The notes beneath the pieces were generated by a model, which worked only from the letters and a program-made list of their open reading frames with translations, was not told where the DNA came from and did no database searches. DNA of 64,000 nucleotides. Origin: Thiemannella venezuelensis. Lineage in GTDB: Bacteria; Actinomycetota; Actinomycetes; Streptosporangiales; Streptosporangiaceae. The stretch spans positions 1 through 64,000 of the forward strand of contig NZ_JACHJJ010000012.1 in the NCBI RefSeq assembly GCF_014203605.1. The letters are read 5' to 3'. Position 1 is the first letter of the stretch. Each line of letters starts with the position of its first letter. Shown here in pieces: positions 51,745-61,862 of this stretch. A program made the position numbers and the translations under genes.

Positions 51745-53957
51745 CGACCGGCCCGGAGTTCACCGGAGTCAGGCAGGCCGAGTTCGACGCGATGGCCGGC
51801 GAGCACACCCAGGCCGCCGGGCGGCTGGAGCAGCTCGCACAGGCGCTGTACGGCGAGCTGCAGGGCGCCGGGCTCGACACCTCCCCCGCGGTGCGGCTGC
51901 GGGAGCTGGCCGGGCGGGTCACCGCGCAGGCCGAGGACCTGCGGCGGCGGCAGAAGCTGGTCCACGAGCTGGATCGGCGGAAGGTCGCCTTCGGGGTGAG
52001 CACGCCCGCCGGAAGCTTCCTGAAGGTCCCCGACACGCTGGAGGCCGCCCGTGGCCTGCTGGACGGGACGCTGGCGGGCCGCGCGGCGCTGAAAGGCGCG
52101 GACGGCGACGCCAGGGCACTGGCGGAGCTGGAGAAGTACGCCTCGCGGACCGGGGACGCGGAGTTCGCCAAGGTGTTCCTGAGCGTGCTGGGCGCCGGAG
52201 GCGTGACGCGGCTGCCCGGCTCGCTCGCCGTGCGGCTGCGCGAGGCCGCGAGCCGCGGAGACTCCGATCGTGTGGCGCGGCTCTCCGCCTCGGGCAAGCA
52301 GGCCCTGCGCATGCTGAGCACGGCTCTGGCCAAGGGAACCGACCCGAAGAACCCCGCGTACATGGGCGCCGGTTTCCTCAGGAGCCTGGCCAAGGAGGGC
52401 CGGAAGGAGCACAAGGCCGGTGACACGAAGTACGCGGGCTACCAGGCCCAGGCGCTGATCTGGCGTGCCCACGACGGGAAGACGCCGTTCTCGAAGGAGT
52501 TCATGGAGGTCGTCGGGCGCGACGCGGTCGTCTACGAGCAGGAGCGGTACAAAAGCAGGTGGGCGGCGAGCAAGGACCTGCTGGGCCGGACCTTCGCGGG
52601 AGACCAGATCCCCATGTTCGATCTGGCCTCCTCACTCGGTCTGGGCGGTCTGCTGAGGCCGGGGACGCACGCGGGCGGTCCGGGCGCGCAGACCAGGTCG
52701 TCGGTGGTGGACGATCTGTTCCACGCGGCGAGCTTCGGCAAGGACGCCTCCCAGGCCCTGCTGAACCACACCCCGGCGGGGTGGAAGGAGTCCGTGCTCG
52801 ACTACATGCTGACCACGCGGTGGAACGCCTTCCGCTACCTGGACGACTACAAGCCGTTCAACGACGTGCTGATCGCCGCGACGACCGGTCAGGACACCAC
52901 GTCCCAGAAACTGGCGTCCGAGATGACCAAGATCCTCGCCGACGAGGTCCGCCCCGCCTTCGCCAAGGGCGACGACGGGAACCTGTCAATCAAAGACCGG
53001 GCGGCATTCGACCGCTTCACGCCTCTGGGCTACCCGCTGGCCCGCGCGCTGGCGGCCAACATCGACCAGTTCTCCCGGCTCCTGCTCAACCACGCGACCT
53101 TCGGCAAGGCCTCGGCGGAGGACCTGTCCTACGCGCTGACGCTGGCCACTGCCAATGACGCCGGATTCGAGGCCCTGGTACGGGCTCAGACCGAGCACAT
53201 GCGGGCGGCTCTCGACACTGTGCCCCCGGTGGGTCTCACCGCGGCCAATGCCGAGAAGCTGGGTTTCACGAAGTCCGATGTCAAGAAGTTCGACTTCGAC
53301 GAGGATGGACGAGTCGACAAGGCCGACATCAAGCAGTTCCTGACCGACCGGACCGTGGCGGAGGCCCGTCCCTTCGGGCACATTGTGGAGATCCGCCATC
53401 AGACGCTGATCGCCCAAGGGTTGGACGGCAAGAAGGCGAGCGACGCCTTGAAAAACATGGTGCGGGACGGCATCGGCCTGTTCCCCGTGCCGGGCTCCCG
53501 GCAGTTGGGCGAGCAGGTCGGCCAGGCCTTCAGCGGACTGGTCACCAGTGCCTACGACAAGCTGACCGGATTCGGATACGACGCGCTCTCCAAGCAGATC
53601 GGCCAGCAGGCGGCCACTCAGGGGCGAAGCATGGACGAAGCTCATCGGACGCTGGGAGACAACCGGGTTGCGGTGGAGCGACTGGCAGAGCAAATGATCG
53701 CCACTGCCATGCTGAACAAGGGCATGCTCGATGAATTCGCCCTAAAGGATCAGTCGTTCGCGATGGGAACCCCGCCGAGACTCAAGCCCTTCACCGAGAT
53801 GACCCCGCAGGAGTACAGCCAGTTCCTCGAATGGGCACGCGTAACCGGTGGAAGTGACGACCTGATGGACCGCTTCCATAACACCTTCCGCAGGACCAGC
53901 CATGTGGACGACTACCTCGACCTGCAGATTCCATCCTCCCCGGCAGGTGACAAGTGA
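51741..53957 (+). CDS. Large helical protein with an EF-hand, partner of the WXG100-like protein
   Basis: 738 residues, helix-rich, no signal peptide or membrane helix. The N-terminal 120 residues are coiled and WXG/LXG-like (QAEFDAMAGEHTQAAGRLEQL). Near residues 510-525 there is one canonical calcium loop, DFDEDGRVDKAD (acids at positions 1, 3, 5, 9 and 12). I suspect the actinobacterial DUF6571 group but cannot confirm. The last third is clearly less GC-rich than neighbouring genes, hinting at recent acquisition. Overlaps both neighbours by four bases. Could be a secreted effector or structural partner. Confidence 0.6.
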   Translation: MTTGPEFTGVRQAEFDAMAGEHTQAAGRLEQLAQALYGELQGAGLDTSPAVRLRELAGRVTAQAEDLRRRQKLVHELDRRKVAFGVSTPAGSFLKVPDTLEAARGLLDGTLAGRAALKGADGDARALAELEKYASRTGDAEFAKVFLSVLGAGGVTRLPGSLAVRLREAASRGDSDRVARLSASGKQALRMLSTALAKGTDPKNPAYMGAGFLRSLAKEGRKEHKAGDTKYAGYQAQALIWRAHDGKTPFSKEFMEVVGRDAVVYEQERYKSRWAASKDLLGRTFAGDQIPMFDLASSLGLGGLLRPGTHAGGPGAQTRSSVVDDLFHAASFGKDASQALLNHTPAGWKESVLDYMLTTRWNAFRYLDDYKPFNDVLIAATTGQDTTSQKLASEMTKILADEVRPAFAKGDDGNLSIKDRAAFDRFTPLGYPLARALAANIDQFSRLLLNHATFGKASAEDLSYALTLATANDAGFEALVRAQTEHMRAALDTVPPVGLTAANAEKLGFTKSDVKKFDFDEDGRVDKADIKQFLTDRTVAEARPFGHIVEIRHQTLIAQGLDGKKASDALKNMVRDGIGLFPVPGSRQLGEQVGQAFSGLVTSAYDKLTGFGYDALSKQIGQQAATQGRSMDEAHRTLGDNRVAVERLAEQMIATAMLNKGMLDEFALKDQSFAMGTPPRLKPFTEMTPQEYSQFLEWARVTGGSDDLMDRFHNTFRRTSHVDDYLDLQIPSSPAGDK

Positions 53958-54544
53958 GGCTTCGCCGTCTCTCCGTCACTCTGACCTCCCTCGCGTTCCT
54001 CGCTGCGGCCTGCACCTCGGAGAACGACGCAGCGTCCACACCCGCCCCGCATCCCCGCCCGGTCGTGGACTCAGCCCCTTACATCTGCAAACTCGTGCCC
54101 GAGCAGGCGTTTCGCCTGGTCAGCGGCGTTACTGAGCCGCTCATGGAAAAAACATACGGCGGTGAGAGCAGCGGCGAGTGCCAAGACCCGGACGCATCCC
54201 TCCCTCCGTTGATAGTGACCTGGCTATGGGCGGGTGAAGGGACAAGCCAAGAGCATCTGGACTATCTCCTGGATAGCAGGCGTCAGCTCTATAGCAGGTA
54301 CGACGGAACCACGCTCCCCACGGACCTCGGAAAGGGCTGGGCCGCTTATCTGTCGACCAGCGCGCTCCCCGATCCGCTCTACCGGGTGAGTGCGAAGTTC
54401 CGCTGCGACGGAAAAGACCGGATGATCGACATCTACCTAGCCCAGGTCGCCGAGGGCAGGGATGCGATCAAGGACATGATCGAGCTGATGCGCATCGCCC
54501 AGAAGCGCTACGGCGAACTGTACGGCTGCACGCCGGGCACGTAG
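53954..54544 (+). CDS. Putative lipoprotein, DUF3558-like
   Basis: 196 residues. Basic start, hydrophobic stretch and lipobox LAAAC give a membrane-anchored exported protein. The mature part begins with a Ser/Thr/Pro-rich linker and keeps paired cysteines (YICKLV...GECQDP and FRCDG...YGCTPG) like DUF3558 lipoproteins. GTG start overlaps the previous gene. It is the third member of the module and could be an immunity or anchoring protein. Base composition is lower in GC than the flanks. Confidence 0.7.
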   Translation: MRLRRLSVTLTSLAFLAAACTSENDAASTPAPHPRPVVDSAPYICKLVPEQAFRLVSGVTEPLMEKTYGGESSGECQDPDASLPPLIVTWLWAGEGTSQEHLDYLLDSRRQLYSRYDGTTLPTDLGKGWAAYLSTSALPDPLYRVSAKFRCDGKDRMIDIYLAQVAEGRDAIKDMIELMRIAQKRYGELYGCTPGT

Positions 54545-54574
54545 CGGAGCCGTACCGTCCCCGCAGAAAACGCA

Positions 54575-54614
54575 CGCGACCGCGCCTCCCAAGGTCTCGG
54601 AGGGCGCGGTCGCG
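54575..54614. terminator. Hairpin between the module and convergent leuA
   Basis: Twelve-base perfect arms CGCGACCGCGCC / GGCGCGGTCGCG, extended by four more pairs with a bulge, centred between the lipoprotein stop and the leuA stop. Confidence 0.75.
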
Positions 54615-54698
54615 TGGCGGTGGGCGGCCTTGTGGGCGTGTGCCGGACGCCCCGGGCCGCGGCAGGTCGGTGCCGGGCCCCGGCGCGGGAGCCGTACG

Positions 54699-56480
<1,782 letters not shown>

Positions 56481-56499
<19 letters not shown>

Positions 56500-56525
56500 C
56501 AGCTAAGAAGAAGCCCGCGCAGCAT
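56481..56525 (-). CDS. leuL: Leucine leader peptide of leuA (14 aa)
   Basis: Reads MLRGLLLSCRDEGL then TAG. Five of 14 residues are leucine, including three successive CTT codons, which are rare in this GC-rich DNA. It ends 75 bases before leuA and overlaps a strong hairpin. A promoter lies immediately upstream so that translation would start at, or within a few bases of, the 5' end. This is the classical arrangement for ribosome-mediated attenuation. Leucine leaders of this type are known in front of leuA in other actinobacteria. Confidence 0.8.
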
Positions 56526-56534
56526 GCACGATAC

Positions 56535-56564
56535 GTTATCAGAGAGTTTCAAAAATCCAGGCAA
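56535..56564 (-). promoter_or_regulatory. Promoter of the leuA leader
   Basis: TTGCCT (56559-56564) and GATAAC (56535-56540) as read on the minus strand, spaced by 18 bases; transcription would begin just before the leader ATG at 56525. The spacer is AT-rich. Confidence 0.6.
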
Positions 56565-56721
56565 CGGTCTCACATGACGGAACACAAGTCTCTTGACGTG
56601 CCGCGATGGCGGTTCCGGCCCTCGGGGCGCCGGCGGTGGAGCCCCTGAGGGGCGGCCCGGGCCCGGCCCGGCTCCGGGCCTCGTACGGCGGGGCGGCCCG
56701 GACCCGGCCCGCGCGCGGGGG

Positions 56722-56982
56722 TCAGGCCGACCAGGCGATGCCGTTCTCGCCGAGCCAGTCGCGGTCCTTCTGGTCGGGCTCCTGCGCGACGTCCACGCCG
56801 AGGACGGTGATCGGCCCCTTGGTCCCGAAGTGCTGGACGGTCTCGTCGCCCTCGGTCAGCACCAGCCGTTCGAAGCTCGGCGGCCAGCGCAGCAGGATGC
56901 GGCGGGCGCAGACGCCGCACGCCCACTCCTCGGAACCGTCGGGCCGGGTGGCGACATGCAGGAGTTCGTGAGGAATGTCCAT
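56722..56982 (-). CDS. Small hypothetical protein with CxxC motif
   Basis: 86 residues, MDIPHELLHVATRPDGSEEWACGVCARRILLRWPP- with one CxxC pair and an acidic second half. Likely cytoplasmic; maybe a small zinc-binding protein, although only two cysteines and two histidines are available. Stand-alone gene upstream of the leuA promoter. No family recognised beyond conserved actinobacterial hypothetical. Confidence 0.6.
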   Translation of the reverse strand: MDIPHELLHVATRPDGSEEWACGVCARRILLRWPPSFERLVLTEGDETVQHFGTKGPITVLGVDVAQEPDQKDRDWLGENGIAWSA

Positions 56983-57195
56983 CGCTAACCACTCTTCGCT
57001 ATCAGACGAACACCTTCCGCTACCCTATCTCTGCCCCGAAAAAAGGTACTTATTCCCCCAAGAGGAGCCGGCGGATCGGATGAGGCCCCGCAGGATCTTC
57101 ACCCCCGTCCGGTGCCCCCTGCACCCGAGTGGGCGTGCCCGCGCCGGTTACAGTCCGGAGGGAGGGTAGGACAGAGGGGACGTAGGGGGTTCGAC

Positions 57196-57441
57196 ATGAA
57201 AGACGACGACATCCTCGCCCATATCAACCGGCTCATCGCGGAGGAGCGCGAGCTCCGCACGTCGCTGGCGGCCGGCTCCATCTCCTCACACGAGGAGAAC
57301 CACCGGATCAGATATCTCGAGGAGGCCCTCGACCAGGCGTGGGACCTGCTCAGGCAGCGTCGGGCGAGGCGGGAGTTCGGTGACGACCCGGGAGCGGCGG
57401 CGCCCCGCCCGATCGAGGAGGTCGAGGAGTACCAGCAGTAG
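57196..57441 (+). CDS. DUF2630 family protein
   Basis: 81 residues, MKDDDILAHINRLIAEERELR then EENHRIRYLEEALDQAWDLLRQRRARREFG: a short helical protein typical of DUF2630, common in actinobacteria and of unknown function. Its last 92 bases overlap the end of the convergent membrane protein gene on the other strand, so one of the two C-termini is encoded antisense to the other. Confidence 0.8.
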   Translation: MKDDDILAHINRLIAEERELRTSLAAGSISSHEENHRIRYLEEALDQAWDLLRQRRARREFGDDPGAAAPRPIEEVEEYQQ

Positions 57442-58609
57442 GTTCCTCACCCCTGCCGGGACCGCCGGGTTCCCGGGACTTCCCCGGATCCGTCGGGCGG
57501 CCGGGGCAGCGGGGGTCGCTGGGCTTCTCCAGCGGGTCCGGGGCGAACCACGCGAGCACGCTGTGCTCGACATACCAGCGGTTCAGCGCGACGCGGCTGC
57601 GCGGGATCTGGCCGAGATCGGGGCAGAGGAACTGCGAGGCCACCGCGCCGTTGGGGATGAACCGCACGGTCCCGTCCCGGTCCAGGAAGGTGGAGACCCG
57701 GTCGTCGGTCGCGATCACATGGCCGAGCAGCACCTTCCCCGCGATCTCCTCGTCGGCGCCCTCGTCGGAGATCTCCAGCCCCATCAGCGGCAGGATCGGC
57801 GCCTCCACCACGACGGCCGCGGTGAACAGCGGCGCCAGCGCGAGCACCGCGACGGCCACCGTCGAGGTCAGGGCCGCGGCGGCGCGGGCGGGGACCGGCC
57901 CGGTCAGCAGGACCGCCAGCCCCGGAGGCAGCGCGAGCAGGACCGCGGTCACCACGTCCCGCTCCGCGAGCGCCTGGCCGATGGCCGGGGCGAGCCACAC
58001 GTAGAGTCCCACCGCCGCCACCAGGGGGAGCAGCAGCGTGAACACGACGATCAGGTCCCGCCGTACGGGCATCCGGTCGTGGATCGTCAGGCCGAGCACC
58101 GCCAGCGAGAGCGCGATCAGCGTGGGTAGGAACCGCAGCTGCCAGCTCACCGCGCCGACCATGACGGAGAGCACCACGACCCAGTCCGGGATGCGGTCGG
58201 CCGCCGCCGACAACCAGGAGGAGCGGGCGGTGCTGACCCGGTAGAGGGTGCCGAGCGCGCGGCCGGTCAGCACGAGGGCGGGCAGCACCCACAGGGTGGT
58301 CAGCAGCACCGCCGTGAGCAGGCCGAGCGCGCTGACGTGCTGGACCAGCAGGAGCAGCGTCTGGGTGTCCTGGCGGCTGGCGTACCACAGGCGCACGACG
58401 AGCAGGGCCAGCGGGAACGCCGGCAGCATCGCGAACATCCACTGCTGGTTGCCGTGTCCGCCGCGCTGCCCGGCCCGCGCCTCCGGCACCGGCTTCCCGG
58501 ACGTCGCGTGCTCCCCGGACGGCCGCGCCGCGGCCTGCCCGCTCCCGGTCCCGCGCTCCCCGGCCTCCCGGGGAGCTCCCGGAGGCGGAGCCGCGTCCGG
58601 CTCGCTCAT
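57350..58609 (-). CDS. Multi-spanning membrane protein coupled to a solute-binding protein
   Basis: 419 residues: a hydrophilic N-terminus, eight to nine membrane segments (about 60-310), then a soluble C-terminal region with GKVLLGHVIATDDRVSTFLDRDGTVRFIPNGAVASQFLC and a Pro/Arg-rich tail. Start ATG 58609 overlaps the stop of the binding-protein gene. No transporter family is recognised and there is no ATPase nearby, so it may act with the binding protein as a receptor instead of a permease. The tail overlaps the DUF2630 gene and may be annotated shorter elsewhere. Confidence 0.65.
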   Translation of the reverse strand: MSEPDAAPPPGAPREAGERGTGSGQAAARPSGEHATSGKPVPEARAGQRGGHGNQQWMFAMLPAFPLALLVVRLWYASRQDTQTLLLLVQHVSALGLLTAVLLTTLWVLPALVLTGRALGTLYRVSTARSSWLSAAADRIPDWVVVLSVMVGAVSWQLRFLPTLIALSLAVLGLTIHDRMPVRRDLIVVFTLLLPLVAAVGLYVWLAPAIGQALAERDVVTAVLLALPPGLAVLLTGPVPARAAAALTSTVAVAVLALAPLFTAAVVVEAPILPLMGLEISDEGADEEIAGKVLLGHVIATDDRVSTFLDRDGTVRFIPNGAVASQFLCPDLGQIPRSRVALNRWYVEHSVLAWFAPDPLEKPSDPRCPGRPTDPGKSREPGGPGRGEEPTAGTPRPPRSGGAPPLPGRHRTPASPDAA

Positions 58610-59679
58610 CCGTCGTCCCGTTGCGCGATCCCCCGCTCCCACGGCCAGCGCCGCACGTCGGGCTCCGGCACCGGCGGCTGCGTGCGGCCGGCGACCTGCT
58701 CCCTCGGGTTGTGCCGCTGCATGGGGCTGATGAACCGCTCGTAGGCCTCCTCCCAGCGCAGGTCCCTGGGGTCGGTGGCGGAGCGGTGCAGGGAGAGGTC
58801 GACGAGGGTGCGCAGCGCCGTGTTGGTCCCGGCGTTGACGGCCCACTGCTCCGGGGTCTCCAGGCCGATGTCGTGGTGCTCCAGCAGGTCCGGCTCGTTC
58901 TCGACGAACCCGGCCAGGAGCGCGGTGTCGGTCGTGACCGCCTCGTACTCCTCCGCCTTGAGGCCCGCGACGCACTCGCTGATCCGGTTCTTGCGGGTGA
59001 CGTCGGCGCCGACCTTGTCCACCTCGGTCTCGGAGGTCGAGGTGGCGAGGGTGCACACCTTCTTGCCCCGGAGCTGCGCCAGCGAGGTCACGTCGGCGTG
59101 CCCCTTGCGGGTGATGACGGACTGCTGGGTCTCCAGGTAGGGCGTGGAGAAGCCGATCGCGGGGTTCTCCCGCCGCGCCGGCGTCACGCTGAACGTGGCC
59201 ACCACGAGATCGACCTTGACGTGCTGGCCGGCGGCGTTCCTGGCCGTCATCCGGGCCCGGTCCTCGGTCTCGATGGACAGGAACTCGACCTCGTCCGCGC
59301 GGAAGCCGAGATCGGCTGCGATCATGAGGGCGATCTCGATGTCGAAGCCCTCGTAGCCGCCGTCGGGCCGGCGCAGCGCTATGCCCGGGGTGTCGTCCTT
59401 CACCCCGACCAGGAGCCGGTCCTTGCCGTTCAGTCCCGCCTGCTCCAGCAACTCCGCCTCGGTGGGCGGTCCCGTCTCCCATACGGCCCAGCCCGCGACG
59501 AACACCGCCGCCAGCACCGCGGCGAGCCAGCCGGCCAGCCGCAGGCGGCGGCCTCCGGACCGCTCCCCGCCGCCGGCCTCCTCCGCCGTTCCCGCCGTGT
59601 CCGGAGGCGGCGGCGCGGACGGCTCCGGCTCCGCCGCGGAGCCCGGCCCCTGCCTCGTCCTCCTCCTGAAAGGCAGCAC
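58606..59679 (-). CDS. Membrane-anchored family 3 solute-binding protein
   Basis: 357 residues from GTG 59679 with GGAGG five bases upstream. Cytosolic Pro/Glu-rich start, one membrane helix (LAGWLAAVLAAVFVAGWAVW) and then an SBP_bac_3 domain: LVGVKDDTPGIALRRPDGGYEGFDIEIALMIA and IGFSTPYLETQQSVI. It resembles glutamate/glutamine-binding proteins but has a transmembrane anchor instead of a lipobox. Coupled by ATGA to the membrane protein gene. May be a sensor or anchor rather than an importer component. Confidence 0.8.
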   Translation of the reverse strand: MLPFRRRTRQGPGSAAEPEPSAPPPPDTAGTAEEAGGGERSGGRRLRLAGWLAAVLAAVFVAGWAVWETGPPTEAELLEQAGLNGKDRLLVGVKDDTPGIALRRPDGGYEGFDIEIALMIAADLGFRADEVEFLSIETEDRARMTARNAAGQHVKVDLVVATFSVTPARRENPAIGFSTPYLETQQSVITRKGHADVTSLAQLRGKKVCTLATSTSETEVDKVGADVTRKNRISECVAGLKAEEYEAVTTDTALLAGFVENEPDLLEHHDIGLETPEQWAVNAGTNTALRTLVDLSLHRSATDPRDLRWEEAYERFISPMQRHNPREQVAGRTQPPVPEPDVRRWPWERGIAQRDDG

Positions 59680-59979
59680 GGCGACCTCCGGATCCGGATT
59701 CCCTCGATGTCCACGGAATTCTTGGGGCAGGGTACGGCAGGGCCCGGAAACGACACACTCCTCGGCGGCAACAGTCACCAAGAAGTGATCAAACCGCTGG
59801 AAACCAGCGCGACGTCGGCGTGCGATGCTGTACGGCCCCACCACCGGTGACCGGATCCGGCCGGCCGGCGGTCGTGCCGCGGCGGAGCCGGTGATCGTGT
59901 TGCCGGGGTGAGGAACGGGCTCCGGTGATTGTGCGCGTGGCGCCTGTCCGCGGTCCGGCCCGAAAACTACCCTGGGCCG
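59680..59979. other. Divergent intergenic region
   Basis: 300 bases between the solute-binding protein gene and the small membrane protein gene. It should hold both promoters; an AT-richer patch is at 59700-59830. No gene, repeat or clear operator seen. Confidence 0.4.
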
Positions 59980-60447
59980 ATGGCCGACCCCACCGCCTCG
60001 CCCTCCGCCTCCCCCGTGTCCGGCCGTGCCCTGCCGGTCGCGGTGATCGCCGCAGGCGCCCTGCTGGCGGTGACCGCCTTCCTGCCCTGGGCGGGGATCA
60101 GGGCGGACATCGTCGTCATCGGCTCGGTGAGCGAGCACGTCCGGGGCGTGGACGACTGGTCGGGGGTGCTCGCGCTGGTCTCCGGAGCCGCCGCGACGGC
60201 GCTCGGCGTCGCGGGCGTCATGCGGGACCTGCGGCTGGCCGCCCTCGCGGCGCTGCCGGGCGCGGTCACCGTCCTGGTCCTGCTGGTCTTCCTCAGCGAT
60301 CCCCGGGGCAGGGCCGAGAACGTCTCGATCGACCTCGGCGGTCTGGTGACGGTCCGGCCGACCATCGAGTACGGCTGGTTCGCCGCGCTCGCGGCGGCAC
60401 TGGCGGTGACCGTGCTGGGGGTCGCCGTCCTGGTCCGGCGGCCGTGA
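59980..60447 (+). CDS. Small hypothetical membrane protein (four helices)
   Basis: 155 residues; Ser/Pro-rich start then four hydrophobic helices (LPVAVIAAGALLAVTAFLPWAG, LALVSGAAATALGVAGVM, LAALPGAVTVLVLLVFL and a last one near the C-terminus). The layout, with a conserved-looking LPWAG after helix one and a short loop with VGSVSEHVRGVDDW-like composition, is common in actinobacterial membrane proteins of unknown role. Convergent with era. Confidence 0.65.
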   Translation: MADPTASPSASPVSGRALPVAVIAAGALLAVTAFLPWAGIRADIVVIGSVSEHVRGVDDWSGVLALVSGAAATALGVAGVMRDLRLAALAALPGAVTVLVLLVFLSDPRGRAENVSIDLGGLVTVRPTIEYGWFAALAAALAVTVLGVAVLVRRP

Positions 60448-60548
60448 CCGCGCCCTGGTCCGCACCCGCAGGCGCCGCTTCCCGGAGCCGCCCCGCCCGG
60501 GGAGCGGATCTGCGCGCGGAAGGCGGGCGCGGGCCTCGGAGCGGGGCC

Positions 60549-61469
60549 TCAGTCGTAGAAGCCGAGGCGGCGCAGCTGCTTGGGGTCGCGCTGCCAGTCC
60601 TTGGCGACGCTGATCCGCAGGTCGAGGTAGACCCGGGTGCCGAGCAGGGCCTCGATCTGCTTGCGGGCCCTGCTGCCGACGTCCTTCAGCCGGGTGCCCT
60701 TGTGGCCGATCACGATGGCCTTCTGCGACGGGCGTTCGACGAACATGTGCGCGTAGATGTCGAGCAGGCCGTCCCGGCCCTCGCGGGGTGTCATCTCGTC
60801 GACGACGACCGCGATCGAGTGCGGCAGCTCGTCGCGGACGCCCTCCAGGGCGGCCTCGCGGATCAGCTCGCCGACCAGGACCTGCTCCGGCTCGTCGGTG
60901 AGCTGCCCGCCCTCGTAGAGGGGAGGGCTCACCGGGAGCCTGGCGATCAGCTGGTCGGCCGCCACGTCGAGCTGCTCCCCGGACTGCGCGGAGACCGGGA
61001 CGATCTCCGCGAAGTCGGCGAGGGCAGAGACGGCGAGCAACTGCTCGGCGATCTGCTCGCGGGTGGCCAGGTCGCACTTGGTGACCACGGCGATCACCGG
61101 GGTCTTCCTGACCGCCGCGAGCTTCTCGGCGATGAACTTGTCACCCCTGCCGACGGGCTCGTTGGCGGGGACGCAGAAGCCGATCACGTCGACCTCGGTG
61201 AGCGTGGACAGCACCAGGCTGTCCAGCCGCTCGCCGAGCAGCGTGCGCGGGCGGTGCAGGCCGGGTGTGTCCACGATGATGAGCTGGGCGTCCGGGCGGT
61301 GCACGATGCCGCGGATGACCCGCCGGGTGGTCTGCGGCTTGGACGAGGTGATCGCCACCTTGGTGCCGACCAACGCGTTCATCAGCGTGGACTTGCCGAC
61401 GTTGGGCCGGCCGACGAAGCAGGCGAAACCCGCGTGGAAATCAGCAGCTGAGGAACTCACGTCACCCAT
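60549..61469 (-). CDS. era: GTPase Era
   Basis: 306 residues. GTPase boxes GRPNVGKS, DTPG, TKCD and the switch SSKPQTTRR; C-terminal KH domain with GHKGTRLKDVGSRARKQIEALLG. Binds 16S rRNA 3' end in small-subunit assembly. It lies downstream of the deaminase-like gene as in many actinobacteria. Confidence 0.95.
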   Translation of the reverse strand: MGDVSSSAADFHAGFACFVGRPNVGKSTLMNALVGTKVAITSSKPQTTRRVIRGIVHRPDAQLIIVDTPGLHRPRTLLGERLDSLVLSTLTEVDVIGFCVPANEPVGRGDKFIAEKLAAVRKTPVIAVVTKCDLATREQIAEQLLAVSALADFAEIVPVSAQSGEQLDVAADQLIARLPVSPPLYEGGQLTDEPEQVLVGELIREAALEGVRDELPHSIAVVVDEMTPREGRDGLLDIYAHMFVERPSQKAIVIGHKGTRLKDVGSRARKQIEALLGTRVYLDLRISVAKDWQRDPKQLRRLGFYD

Positions 61470-61486
61470 TGTCCCCGATGCGGGGA

Positions 61487-61819
61487 TCAGCTCTGACGGA
61501 GCGTGCCGTCCGGCGCGGCCACGAGCAGGGTCGCTCCGCCCAGGTCGCGCACCGTCCGGGCGTCCGCCTCGCTCGGCCCGTCGCCCGCCGTGACCAGTGC
61601 CGCCGCCTCCAGGGACCGCGCCCCGCTGGAGACCGCCATCGCCACCGCGACCTGCAGCGCGGACAGCGTCAGCGAGGGCAGCGCGACGTTGGTCGAGGAG
61701 TAGGTCCTGCCGGTCTCGTCGCGTACGGCGGCGCCCTCGGCGGCGCCGTTGCGGGCACGGGCCGAGCGGGCAAGCGTAATGATCTTGTTGTCCTCGGGGT
61801 CGAGGGTCGTCTCACTCAC
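61487..61819 (-). CDS. Cytidine-deaminase-like protein without zinc ligands
   Basis: 110 residues from GTG 61819. ARSARARNGAAEGAAVRDETGRTYSSTNVALPSLTLSALQVAVAMAVSSGA resembles the cytidine deaminase core (described by segments; key elements are the Arg-rich first helix and the SSTNVALPSL strand). The zinc motifs HAE/CAE and PCxxC are missing, so it is unlikely to be an active deaminase. Orthologues are found in front of era across actinobacteria under the name cytidine deaminase; its role is unknown. Stop is 17 bases before the era start. Confidence 0.75.
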   Translation of the reverse strand: MSETTLDPEDNKIITLARSARARNGAAEGAAVRDETGRTYSSTNVALPSLTLSALQVAVAMAVSSGARSLEAAALVTAGDGPSEADARTVRDLGGATLLVAAPDGTLRQS

Positions 61820-61862
61820 GGGGACAAGGGTATTCAGCTCTCGCGGGCCCGTGCGCACCCGG

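Noticed and set aside
51741-53957. Dockerin/cellulosome protein because of the calcium loop
   Set aside because: A single loop only, no duplicated 22-residue dockerin pattern, no signal peptide and no carbohydrate-active neighbours.
61487-61819. Functional cytidine deaminase
   Set aside because: No zinc-binding residues.
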